The notes beneath the pieces are model-generated. The model saw only the letters and a list, made by a program, of their open reading frames with translations, searched no databases and had not been told where the DNA came from. The translations under genes and the position numbers were made by a program. Shown one piece after another: positions 7,750 through 14,245 of a DNA stretch of 15,646 nt. Each line of letters opens with the position of its first letter. Position 1 is the stretch's first letter. Origin of the DNA: Prevotellaceae bacterium UBA1786 (GTDB taxonomy: Bacteria; Bacteroidota; Bacteroidia; Bacteroidales; Bacteroidaceae); NCBI GenBank assembly GCA_002314525.1, contig DCGE01000094.1:39827-55472 (forward strand). The letters are read 5' to 3'.

Positions 7750-8151
7750 CTATGACTGCTGTCTGAAGGCTGCGTAGATTTTCTCTGCAGCAGCTGCCAT
7801 CTCTTCAGCCGAGAACTGCTTCTTCGGATTTGAGAAGAGCATGTCTTTCTCTGACTGCATAGGAATAAGATGGATATGTGCATGAGGTACCTCAAGTCCG
7901 AGCACAGCCTCACCGACCTTGATACATGGGAATACTGACTTGATAGCACATGCCACCTTCTTTGCGAATACCTGGAAACGAGCAATCTCATCGTCCTCCA
8001 TGTCGAAGATATAATCAACCTCACGACGTGGGATGCAGAGTGTGTGACCCATTACGAGAGGGTTGATATCAAGGAATGCATAGAATTCCTCTGTCTCAGC
8101 ACACTTATAGCTTGGAATCTCACCAGCAGCAATCTTTGAGAATATTGACAT
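7750..8151 (-). CDS. HIT-family (Hint-like) nucleotide hydrolase
   Basis: This is a 133-residue cytoplasmic protein of the histidine-triad superfamily, which hydrolyses or transfers nucleoside monophosphates from phosphoramidate-type or dinucleoside substrates. The N-terminal SIFSKIAAGEIP and AFLDINPLVMGHTLCIPRR are typical of the Hint branch. The triad VPHAHIHLIP gives His90, His92 and His94, with His92 the expected nucleophile, and the upstream motif residue is in GHTL. The length fits Hint proteins. It is the second gene of a unit with greA, starting seven bases after the greA stop, and it ends at the shared terminator. Its physiological substrate is unknown. Confidence 0.95.
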   Translation of the reverse strand: MSIFSKIAAGEIPSYKCAETEEFYAFLDINPLVMGHTLCIPRREVDYIFDMEDDEIARFQVFAKKVACAIKSVFPCIKVGEAVLGLEVPHAHIHLIPMQSEKDMLFSNPKKQFSAEEMAAAAEKIYAAFRQQS

Positions 8152-8158
8152 AAGACAA

Positions 8159-8626
8159 TTATCCTACAGTTATTTTCAATACTTCGAGCTCAATCTGTCC
8201 GTGAGGGATTGTGATGCTTGCAACATCGCCGACTCTCTTGCCGAGAAGACCCTGTGCGATAGGAGTGGCAACAGAAATCTTGTTTTCTGCAAGATTGGCT
8301 TCACGTTCGCTGACGAGAGTATAGGTCATCTCCTGACCTGTCTTCACATTCTTGAGAGTCACTGTTGAAAGTATCTGGATTGTCTCTGTCTGTATCTTTG
8401 ATGCATCAATGATCTTGGCATCAGCAAGAACAGCCTTGAGTTCGGCAATCTTGGTTTCCAACTTACCCTGTGCCTCTTTTGCTGCATCATATTCAGCATT
8501 TTCGGAGAGGTCACCCTTTTCACGTGCTTCCTGAATCTGACGGATCACTTCAGGACGCTCAACTTCTTCGAGTTGCTTGATTTCGGCTCTGAGCTTGTCA
8601 TAGCCTTCTTTTGACATGTATGCCAT
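8159..8626 (-). CDS. greA: Transcription elongation factor GreA
   Basis: GreA enters the RNA polymerase secondary channel and stimulates cleavage of backtracked RNA. At 155 residues it has the normal two-part form: an N-terminal antiparallel coiled coil (about 1-75) and a C-terminal FKBP-like domain (about 80-155, ending LEVLKITVG). The coil tip REKGDLSENAEYDAA carries Asp39 and Glu42, equivalent to the catalytic acidic pair Asp41/Glu44 of E. coli. The ATG at 8626 gives MAYMSKEGYDKL, matching the family start. It is the first gene of greA-HIT. The promoter lies about 90 bases upstream, leaving a leader that holds a hairpin plus T tract, which may allow control by early termination. Confidence 0.97.
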   Translation of the reverse strand: MAYMSKEGYDKLRAEIKQLEEVERPEVIRQIQEAREKGDLSENAEYDAAKEAQGKLETKIAELKAVLADAKIIDASKIQTETIQILSTVTLKNVKTGQEMTYTLVSEREANLAENKISVATPIAQGLLGKRVGDVASITIPHGQIELEVLKITVG

Positions 8627-8662
8627 AGTTCTTTAGCTTTTAATTTTCAGTTTCTAATAGCG

Positions 8663-8695
8663 AAAAAAATAAAATCCCAATACTGAGTACCGGAA
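8663..8695 (-). terminator. Terminator-like hairpin in the greA leader (possible attenuator)
   Basis: On the minus strand, 8695-8675 can form a stem of up to 9 bp (CCGGTAC with GTATTGG at the core, three G-U pairs in total) with a three-base loop. It is followed by a T-rich tract, with seven T residues at 8669-8663. It lies between the greA promoter and the greA ATG. If used, it would give a short leader RNA of roughly 45-50 nucleotides. The G-U pairs make it only moderately stable, as expected for partial termination. Confidence 0.5.
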
Positions 8696-8717
8696 CCTAT
8701 TAATCACTTTTGCGATG

Positions 8718-8749
8718 CAAAGTTAGACAAAAAAATCATATAAACCAAA
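8718..8749 (-). promoter_or_regulatory. Bacteroidetes-type promoter for greA-HIT
   Basis: On the minus strand TTTG (8749-8746) is followed after 20 bases by TAACTTTG (8725-8718). Transcription should start near 8711, leaving a leader of about 85 bases. The -7 element and start region lie in a short dyad (ACTTTGC with GCAAAAGT around ATC), which may be chance or an operator. Confidence 0.75.
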
Positions 8750-8771
8750 TAATTAACTCGATAAAATTTTA

Positions 8772-8779
8772 TAACTTTG
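8772..8779 (+). promoter_or_regulatory. Probable -7 element for the lipoprotein-DUF2264 unit
   Basis: TAACTTTG matches TAnnTTTG and lies 30 bases before the ATG at 8810. No clear TTTG occurs about 20 bases upstream; that position overlaps the -33 element of the divergent greA promoter. The TTG at 8777 is part of this element and is therefore not a plausible start codon. Confidence 0.55.
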
Positions 8780-8809
8780 CACTCGCTAACAAAAAACATT
8801 ATAGACCGT

Positions 8810-9154
8810 ATGAAGAAAATAGCATTGTTTTTGCTCTCAGCAATGAGTTTGCCATTGATTTTGACAGGATGTGCAAATGACAGTCAGAAACAGAATGGTT
8901 CAGACGGTGATTCCACAGCTGTGGTTGTGGAACAAGTTGCCGATGAACCTGCCGAACCCAAGGACATTGAAGTCAAGGGAATGGTGGTCGACGAGATGAT
9001 GAGTACTTTGACCTTGATGACAGAAGACGGCGATACCGTTGTCTATGTTAAAGGCAGTGACTTCGAGTCTGATGCAGCGATAGGCGACAAGGTAGTCGTC
9101 ACTTTGAACAACGAAAACGACGAACAGGAAGTCCTTCAAGTGAAAAGAATATGA
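8810..9154 (+). CDS. Small lipoprotein of unknown function, coupled to the DUF2264 gene
   Basis: This 114-residue protein has a lipoprotein signal: a Lys-Lys N-terminus, a hydrophobic core, and the lipobox LTGC with Cys21 as the lipidated residue. Residues 22-50 are a flexible, acidic Ser/Asp/Glu/Pro linker. From about 51 to 114 there is one small domain with a strand pattern like a five-stranded beta barrel (DIEVKGMVVDE, STLTLMTEDGDTVVYV, GDKVVVTLNN, EVLQVKRI), similar in outline to small OB-like domains. I do not recognise the family. The ATG at 8810 is chosen because it starts the signal peptide directly and the upstream TTG lies in the promoter. Its TGA overlaps the ATG of the next gene (ATGA at 9151-9154), so the two products are made together and may work together in the envelope. 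Confidence 0.85.
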   Translation: MKKIALFLLSAMSLPLILTGCANDSQKQNGSDGDSTAVVVEQVADEPAEPKDIEVKGMVVDEMMSTLTLMTEDGDTVVYVKGSDFESDAAIGDKVVVTLNNENDEQEVLQVKRI

Positions 9155-10467
9155 AACAGAGAATCATCCTGACACTTCTGGCCTGCATCGTCTCGCTGAC
9201 TTCATTTGCAGCCAATGGCACACAAAGCCTGCCAAAGAAGGAAAAGACTGACCGCGAGATATGGGTGGATATCATGTATCAGATGGCAGAACCCGTACTG
9301 AAGAACATGGCAGAAGGTACCCTCCAGAAGAATATGACGGTCGAAAACGGCGGTCTTGAACTCAGTCCCACCTGGGACGGTAGAAACAAAAAGGTAGCCT
9401 ACATGGAGACCTTCGGCCGACTCATGGCTGGTCTGGCTCCATGGCTGTCGCTGCCTGACGACGATAGTCCTGAAGGACTGAAACGTAAACAACTACGTGA
9501 ATGGGCCCTGAAGGCATATGCCAATGCTGTGGATCCTGAGAGTCCAGACTATCTGGGTTGGGAGTCAGGAGGTCAGACTTTGGTCGATGCGGCATATTTG
9601 GTTGAGAGTCTGTTCCGAGGTTTCGACGCTCTCTGGAAACCCTTGAGTCAGGAAACAAAGGATCGTTACATCAAGGAACTGCAAGGTCTGCGCCGTTACG
9701 ACCCTCCATACACCAACTGGCTTCTGTTCGTAAGCATGGAAGAGTGTTTCCTCATGTATGCCGATGCCCAGTACGACCCTTACCGCATTCATCTCGGTCT
9801 GGCTAAGGTGGAAGAATGGTACGTAGGCGACGGATGGTATTCCGACGGTCCTGCCTTCGCATTCGACTACTACAACTCATACGTCATCCAGCCTATGTAT
9901 AAGGAATGTCTGGAGATGGTGACTGAGAAGCGAGGCAACGACAACTATATGGTCCGTGGCACAGGTAAGATAAGCGGTGCCAAGAACCGTCTGAAGGAGG
10001 TGGACAAACGAATGCAGAAATACAGTGTGATACTCGAACGGCTCATCTCGCCTGAAGGCACTTACCCGGTCTTCGGAAGGTCGATACCTTACCGTATGGC
10101 TGTACTCCAGCCTCTTGCTCAACTGGCATGGAGAAGACAACTGCCACCTGAACTCCACAACGGTCAGGTACGTGCTGCAATCACTGCCGTGGCAAAGAAC
10201 ATGTTCGGCAAAGCCAATAACTTCAACGAGAAGGGTTTCCTCACCATCGGTTTCATGGGCAATCATCCCAATGTGGCTGACTGGTACACCAACAACGGCT
10301 CACTCTATATGACTGGACTGGCTTTCCTTCCTCTCGGTCTTCCTGCCGACGACCCGTTCTGGACCGACCCAGCCGAGAAATGGACGAGCAAGAAAGCTTG
10401 GGAAGGCGATGACTTCCCCAAGGATCACAAATGGAACATCAACCCTGAACCTCTGTACTGGGAGTAG
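9151..10467 (+). CDS. Secreted DUF2264 protein, possible carbohydrate-active enzyme
   Basis: This 438-residue protein has a signal peptide (residues 1-20, cut after SFA) and one DUF2264 domain over nearly all the rest. Family landmarks are YMETFGRLMAGLAPWL (84-99), the PPYTNWLLF region (185-193) and GDGWYSDGP with DYYNSYVIQPM (226-249). Near the C-terminus are GRSIPYRMA and the SLYMTGLAFLPLGLP stretch. The fold is expected to be an alpha/alpha barrel, as in several glycoside hydrolases and lyases. As I recall, related Bacteroides proteins have been linked to glucuronide hydrolysis, but I cannot confirm that for this subgroup. There is no SusC/SusD pair or other sugar-degrading gene nearby, so it is not in an evident polysaccharide locus. 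Its last 43 bases overlap the end of the convergent PAP2 gene. Confidence 0.85.
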   Translation: MKQRIILTLLACIVSLTSFAANGTQSLPKKEKTDREIWVDIMYQMAEPVLKNMAEGTLQKNMTVENGGLELSPTWDGRNKKVAYMETFGRLMAGLAPWLSLPDDDSPEGLKRKQLREWALKAYANAVDPESPDYLGWESGGQTLVDAAYLVESLFRGFDALWKPLSQETKDRYIKELQGLRRYDPPYTNWLLFVSMEECFLMYADAQYDPYRIHLGLAKVEEWYVGDGWYSDGPAFAFDYYNSYVIQPMYKECLEMVTEKRGNDNYMVRGTGKISGAKNRLKEVDKRMQKYSVILERLISPEGTYPVFGRSIPYRMAVLQPLAQLAWRRQLPPELHNGQVRAAITAVAKNMFGKANNFNEKGFLTIGFMGNHPNVADWYTNNGSLYMTGLAFLPLGLPADDPFWTDPAEKWTSKKAWEGDDFPKDHKWNINPEPLYWE

Positions 10468-11450
10468 AGTCTGGCTGTAAGCCAATAGAACAATATCGCT
10501 GTGAAGAAGCCTGCTATCGAGTCGATGAGATAGTGGGCTTTTATATATACCGTACCGCAGAAAAGGAGGATGTAGAGTGGGAACATAATCCAGAACAGAT
10601 ATTTGTTTCTGGACTTCCAGGCAAGGAGCATGAGGATGGTGCTTACTCCCACATGACTGCTCGGGAAGGCTGCAGTAGGTCGTTCGCCGATCTCCTGAGC
10701 ACCAATCACCAACTGTCCGAAGATGCCCTGTGTCTCCGGTGAAATCATCTCTCGGTGTGTCTGGAAGTAGTTGCCTACCTGAGGGAAACCTTCGGCAAAC
10801 ATACTCGAGAACGATGCAGATGCAGAAATGTCGCTGATAGAACCTGTATCCATCAAAGCACGGAAATAGAACTGCGGACCTGCCACCGGAAGGAATTCAA
10901 AGATGAAATAGAACAGGAAGAAACTGCCGAGGAATATGAATTCAGCCTTGTCAAGCTGGTCGTAACGGCACAGCAGATAGAACACAATCACGGCTGCCAT
11001 CATGTAGTAGTAGGAATAGTAGCCCAGACAGAACAGTTCGCTGGCAAGTGCCGATGGCATGATATGATCGAACTCAAGTGCCGGCTGACAGCCGAACAGA
11101 CTCTGGTCAATACCTGCGAACACATGATCCTTATAAGGAAACTGCGAACAGAACTCGAAGGTCTCGGGGTACCACCAGATGAGGAATATCATCAACGGGA
11201 ATATCTTCACTGCCCGATTGATTTTTTTACCTATAGTCTCATGCTCTTTGTACCACTTCGACGCACTGATGACGTGCACTGCAATATGCGAGCATAGCAT
11301 CGTTGCCAGTACTATTCCGCGCAATCCTACCATTGCCATAGGGTCGGACAGACCGTCCCACATGAAGGCCATCATCACCGAAGTGACTGCTATATATATT
11401 AAGGTGACAAGTTCGGCACTTGTCAGAGCCAATGATTTTCTTTGTACCAT
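10425..11450 (-). CDS. PAP2-type membrane phosphatase/phosphotransferase, IPC-synthase (Aur1)-like
   Basis: This 341-residue protein has about eight hydrophobic segments. It has the lipid phosphatase/phosphotransferase motifs: a Pro-Val-x-Gly-Pro stretch at the end of a membrane segment (FLPVAGPQFYF), GERPTAAFPSSHVG with Arg257-Pro258 and PSSH (263-266), and KAHYLID with His306 and Asp310. The PSSH and HYxxD forms, and the GPQ loop, recall the inositolphosphorylceramide synthase branch more than undecaprenyl-pyrophosphatases. Likely substrates are lipid phosphates or a phospho-headgroup donor at the inner membrane; the exact one is unknown. The ATG at 11450 is preferred; an in-frame GTG at 11486 would add 12 polar residues. 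Either start overlaps the end of the epimerase gene (by 28 bases for the ATG), so the genes are coupled. The 3' end overlaps the DUF2264 gene on the other strand. Confidence 0.85.
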   Translation of the reverse strand: MVQRKSLALTSAELVTLIYIAVTSVMMAFMWDGLSDPMAMVGLRGIVLATMLCSHIAVHVISASKWYKEHETIGKKINRAVKIFPLMIFLIWWYPETFEFCSQFPYKDHVFAGIDQSLFGCQPALEFDHIMPSALASELFCLGYYSYYYMMAAVIVFYLLCRYDQLDKAEFIFLGSFFLFYFIFEFLPVAGPQFYFRALMDTGSISDISASASFSSMFAEGFPQVGNYFQTHREMISPETQGIFGQLVIGAQEIGERPTAAFPSSHVGVSTILMLLAWKSRNKYLFWIMFPLYILLFCGTVYIKAHYLIDSIAGFFTAILFYWLTARLYSQYRGSGLMFHL

Positions 11451-12388
11451 TTGATAGTCTGTTTTACTCCGCGTGAGAGATCCCACTGAGGAGTGAATCC
11501 TAATTCTTCCTTCATAGGTGTAATATCACAAGTCCAGTCACGCTGCGACATGATAAGATACTTGTCACGATTGAGCGTCGAAGGCCGATGGGTGATGTTG
11601 CGGGCCCACCAGTCAGATACTGAAGTCACTACATGCAGAAACCATAACGGTGCCCTGAAATGTAATACATGCTTCACACCCAGTTCCTTCTGCAACAAGT
11701 CACTGAACGTCCTACTTTCGTATGTATTGCCGTCAGCCACGTTGTAAGTCCGTCGTGTCACACCCTTCTCCACAGCCGCAAGTATTGCACCTACGAGGTC
11801 GTCAACATATATGAACGTGAGTTTCTGATCCTGACCTACGGCAAAATCCATGTGTTTGGCTATCGACTGCGCCATGACGTAATAGTCCTTCTCACGTGGA
11901 CCATACACTCCCGTAGGACGGAAGATGACGTACGGAAAACCCGGAACTGACTTTATGTATTCCTCAGCACGGAGTTTGCTGGCACCATACACCGAAGGAC
12001 CGATAACACTGTAGCTGCTCACATAGATGAACTGACGGGGAACCATACCGAGTTCCACGAGTGCGTCAACGAAATTGCGCGTACAATCGTAGTTGTTACG
12101 CATGAAGTCAGGTCTGTCAAGACATTTCGTTGCCCCGCCTGCATGGATGATGATGTCGAAGGGAGCGCTGAGTCCTTCGACTGGGCTCAGGAACCGAGAT
12201 GAGAGCTGAGAGATGAGAGAGGGTTTGTCCGCAAGGTTGAGTGTTATGAAGTTCAGGCCGGACAACTGGAGGTATCTCCTGCTTGAGTGCTCACGTACTC
12301 CTGCCCACACCTCATGACCTCTTCTGAGAGCCTCCTCACATAGAAAACTCCCTATAAACCCACTGGCACCTGTGATAAGTATCTTCAT
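11423..12388 (-). CDS. NAD(P)-dependent epimerase/reductase (extended SDR), with repeat insertion
   Basis: This 321-residue extended short-chain dehydrogenase has GASGFIG (7-13) for the dinucleotide, an IIHAGGATK stretch (80-88), Ser124-Ser125, and the catalytic Tyr134-x3-Lys138 in VYGASK, followed by FRPTGVYGPRE and a C-terminal substrate domain. It resembles the family annotated as NAD-dependent epimerase or dihydroflavonol-reductase-like, which also includes the bacterial ceramide reductase CerR. The substrate cannot be read from the sequence. It overlaps the rnr stop by four bases (ATGA at 12385-12388) and overlaps the PAP2 gene, so it is the middle gene of an operon. Residues about 57-72, just before IIHAGG, are encoded by a 31-bp interspersed repeat and a heptamer array and appear to lengthen a surface loop by several residues compared with relatives I remember. 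Confidence 0.9.
   Translation of the reverse strand: MKILITGASGFIGSFLCEEALRRGHEVWAGVREHSSRRYLQLSGLNFITLNLADKPSLISQLSSRFLSPVEGLSAPFDIIIHAGGATKCLDRPDFMRNNYDCTRNFVDALVELGMVPRQFIYVSSYSVIGPSVYGASKLRAEEYIKSVPGFPYVIFRPTGVYGPREKDYYVMAQSIAKHMDFAVGQDQKLTFIYVDDLVGAILAAVEKGVTRRTYNVADGNTYESRTFSDLLQKELGVKHVLHFRAPLWFLHVVTSVSDWWARNITHRPSTLNRDKYLIMSQRDWTCDITPMKEELGFTPQWDLSRGVKQTIKWYKENHWL
12173..12203 (+). repeat. 31-bp interspersed repeat inside the epimerase gene (copy C)
   Basis: This 31-mer (start TCCTTCGACTGGGCTC, end GGAACCGAGATGAG) matches the reverse complement of copy B in rnr at 28 of 31 positions by hand alignment. It encodes residues 62-72 of the epimerase. In the coding strand it runs opposite to the rnr copies. 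Confidence 0.85.
12198..12218 (+). repeat. Three heptamer units beside copy C
   Basis: GATGAGA, GCTGAGA and GATGAGA follow in exact register, overlapping the end of the 31-mer by six bases. They encode epimerase residues 57-64 (rich in Ser and Leu). The same seven-base period appears in the apt-uvrC gap, with a different unit. Confidence 0.6.
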
Positions 12389-14241
12389 TCAGTAGGGTAT
12401 TTCTTTATGAAATCGAAATCCACCGTCCTGCGCTCCAGATTGACCTTGGCAATACGTATCCTGATCTCGTCACCCATCTGGAACTTATGATGCGACTGAC
12501 GGCCTATGAGACAGAAGTTCTTTTCATCAAAGTTGAATGCCTCCTGACCCAGGAACCTGCAGTTCGTGAATCCCTCACAGTGGTTTTCGTGTATCTTGCT
12601 GTAGATGCCGTATTCCGTGACACCGCATATCGTGGCATCGAATTCCTCGTCTATGTGGTCACTGAGAAATTCCACCATCTTATACTTCACACTGGCTCTT
12701 TCGGCACTCGTAGCCAACTGTTCCATCATTGATGCATGCTCACAGAGTCCCTCGTATTTCTTACGGCTGGCACTGGCGAAACCCTGCAGATAACGGGTCA
12801 GCAGACGGTGCACCATCAAATCCGGATAACGGCGTATCGGCGATGTGAAATGGGTATAGTACTGGAATGCCAATCCGTAGTGGCCTATGTTGTAAGTACT
12901 GTATTTTGCCTTCTGCATAGCCCTGAGAGCTATGTTGTCAACCAATGCCTCCATCTTGTCGCCCTTCACGTCCTTAAGCAACTTGTTCAGACTCTTGGCA
13001 ACTGTCTTCTTCGGACCGTCGGTATTCAGACTATAGTTGAAACGGCCTACAATCTGAGCCAGGTTGCCCAACTTGTCGGGATCTGGAAGATCATGTATTC
13101 TGTAAGGCAGTGTCTTTGCAGGCTTTTCCTTGCCTATCTTCTCGGCAACGGTACGGTTGGCCAGCAACATGAACTCCTCAATCAGCTTCGTTGCAGGAGT
13201 TGCCACGTGGAAATATACACCTATCGGATGTCCCTTCTCATCTACATCGAAACGCATCTCCTCAGAGTTGAATTCAATTGCCCCGTCCTTCAGACGGTTC
13301 TGACACAGTTTCTGAGCCAGTTCGTTCAGTGTAGTCAAGGCCCTGACAAGTTCACGGCTCTCACCGTCAGTCTCACCTTCGAATATCTTGTCAACCTCCT
13401 CGTATGCATATCTCCTGTTGCTCTTGATGACAGTATGCACGATGCGTGAACTAAGTACGTTGGCATTCTCGTCAATATCGAAGACAACGGAGAATGTCAG
13501 TTTCTCCTCGTCGGGACGCAGTGAACAGACGAAGTTACACAGATGTTCAGGCAGCATCGGAATGGTCCTGTCAACAAGATAGATACTCGTACCTCGCTGT
13601 TCGGCTTCCTGATCGATCGGTGAACCTTCAAGTACGAAATGCGACACATCGGCAATGTGTACTCCCACCTCATAGAGAGCCGGCGCTTCCTTCAGCACCT
13701 TGAACGAGATGGCATCGTCGAAGTCCTTTGCATCGCGTGGGTCGATGGTGAAAGTAAGGGTATCACGGAAATCCTCACGTTCTGCAATGTCTGAACTCGT
13801 AACCTCAGGTCTGAACTGCTCGGCATACTTCGATACCGACTTTGGGTATGAATAAGGCAGACCGAACTCCTTGAGAATGTCGTGCATCACCACATTGTCA
13901 TCCAGAGGCTTCTTCGGCTTCGCAGTCCTCGACGGCTTCCCGCCCCGCTTCTCGTCTCGGTTCCTGAGCTTTGTCGAAGTACTCGTCTCGGTTCCTGAGC
14001 CCTGTCTAAGGACTCGTCTCTCACCCGTTCCTATGCTTATCTTCTTGTCTGAGTTGTATGTCAGACGACCTTCGTCAAGATATTCAGTGATGATATCCAC
14101 ACACAGCATCTTCACCGGATGGGATGTAAGACGCAGACTGCTGAAGATTTCCTTCAGTGCAAAGAATTCTCCCGGACGTGATGACATGAAACTCATCAAC
14201 CTCGTCTGAAGCTCCTTTTTATTAAGTTTTGCTCTTGTCAT
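12385..14241 (-). CDS. rnr: Ribonuclease R lacking both cold-shock domains
   Basis: RNase R degrades RNA processively from the 3' end, including structured RNA. The 618 residues hold a winged-helix-like N-terminus (about 8-66, LTSHPVKMLCVDIITE), a linker (about 71-113), the RNB catalytic domain (about 155-490) and an S1 domain (about 530-614). Asp167, Asp173, Asp175 and Asp176 in TIDPRDAKDFDDA match the metal-binding set, and FTSPIRRYPDLMVHR (465-479) is the conserved RNA-binding and catalytic arginine block. E. coli RNase R has about 810 residues and Bacteroidales ones, as I recall, about 700-720. The missing part is the two cold-shock domains between the N-terminus and the helix starting VVMHDILKEFGLP (117-129). 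Residues 74-97 of the linker are encoded by a tandem 31-bp repeat. The ATG at 14241 gives the expected N-terminus; the next gene overlaps the stop by four bases. Confidence 0.93.
   Translation of the reverse strand: MTRAKLNKKELQTRLMSFMSSRPGEFFALKEIFSSLRLTSHPVKMLCVDIITEYLDEGRLTYNSDKKISIGTGERRVLRQGSGTETSTSTKLRNRDEKRGGKPSRTAKPKKPLDDNVVMHDILKEFGLPYSYPKSVSKYAEQFRPEVTSSDIAEREDFRDTLTFTIDPRDAKDFDDAISFKVLKEAPALYEVGVHIADVSHFVLEGSPIDQEAEQRGTSIYLVDRTIPMLPEHLCNFVCSLRPDEEKLTFSVVFDIDENANVLSSRIVHTVIKSNRRYAYEEVDKIFEGETDGESRELVRALTTLNELAQKLCQNRLKDGAIEFNSEEMRFDVDEKGHPIGVYFHVATPATKLIEEFMLLANRTVAEKIGKEKPAKTLPYRIHDLPDPDKLGNLAQIVGRFNYSLNTDGPKKTVAKSLNKLLKDVKGDKMEALVDNIALRAMQKAKYSTYNIGHYGLAFQYYTHFTSPIRRYPDLMVHRLLTRYLQGFASASRKKYEGLCEHASMMEQLATSAERASVKYKMVEFLSDHIDEEFDATICGVTEYGIYSKIHENHCEGFTNCRFLGQEAFNFDEKNFCLIGRQSHHKFQMGDEIRIRIAKVNLERRTVDFDFIKKYPTE
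13951..14020. repeat. Tandem 31-bp repeat (2.3 copies) inside rnr (copies A and B)
   Basis: Copy A is 13951-13981, copy B 13982-14012, and a third partial CTCGTCTC covers 14013-14020. Both full copies start CTCGTCTCGGTTCCTGAGC and agree at 27 of 31 positions. Copy B can fold (TCCTGAG with CTAAGGA, one mismatch). Because 31 is not a multiple of three, the two copies are read in different frames and give unlike peptides (VLRQGSGTETS and TSTKLRNRDE). Confidence 0.9.
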
Positions 14242-14245
14242 AGTG

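Noticed and set aside
8707..8722. Short dyad (CTTTTGC with GCAAAG) over the greA -7 element
   Set aside because: It is imperfect, short and largely a by-product of the -7 consensus, so I do not call it an operator.
10755..11297. A 180-codon open frame on the plus strand inside the PAP2 gene
   Set aside because: It is antisense to a membrane protein with all its motifs. The Glu/His/Cys-rich product is typical of a complementary reading frame.
12736..13449. A 237-codon open frame on the plus strand inside rnr
   Set aside because: It is fully antisense to the conserved RNB domain, has no promoter and encodes nothing I recognise. It comes from the codon bias of rnr.
13951..14020. CRISPR-like array because of the tandem 31-bp units
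   Set aside because: The units are directly adjacent with no spacers, lie inside a conserved gene, and no cas gene is present.
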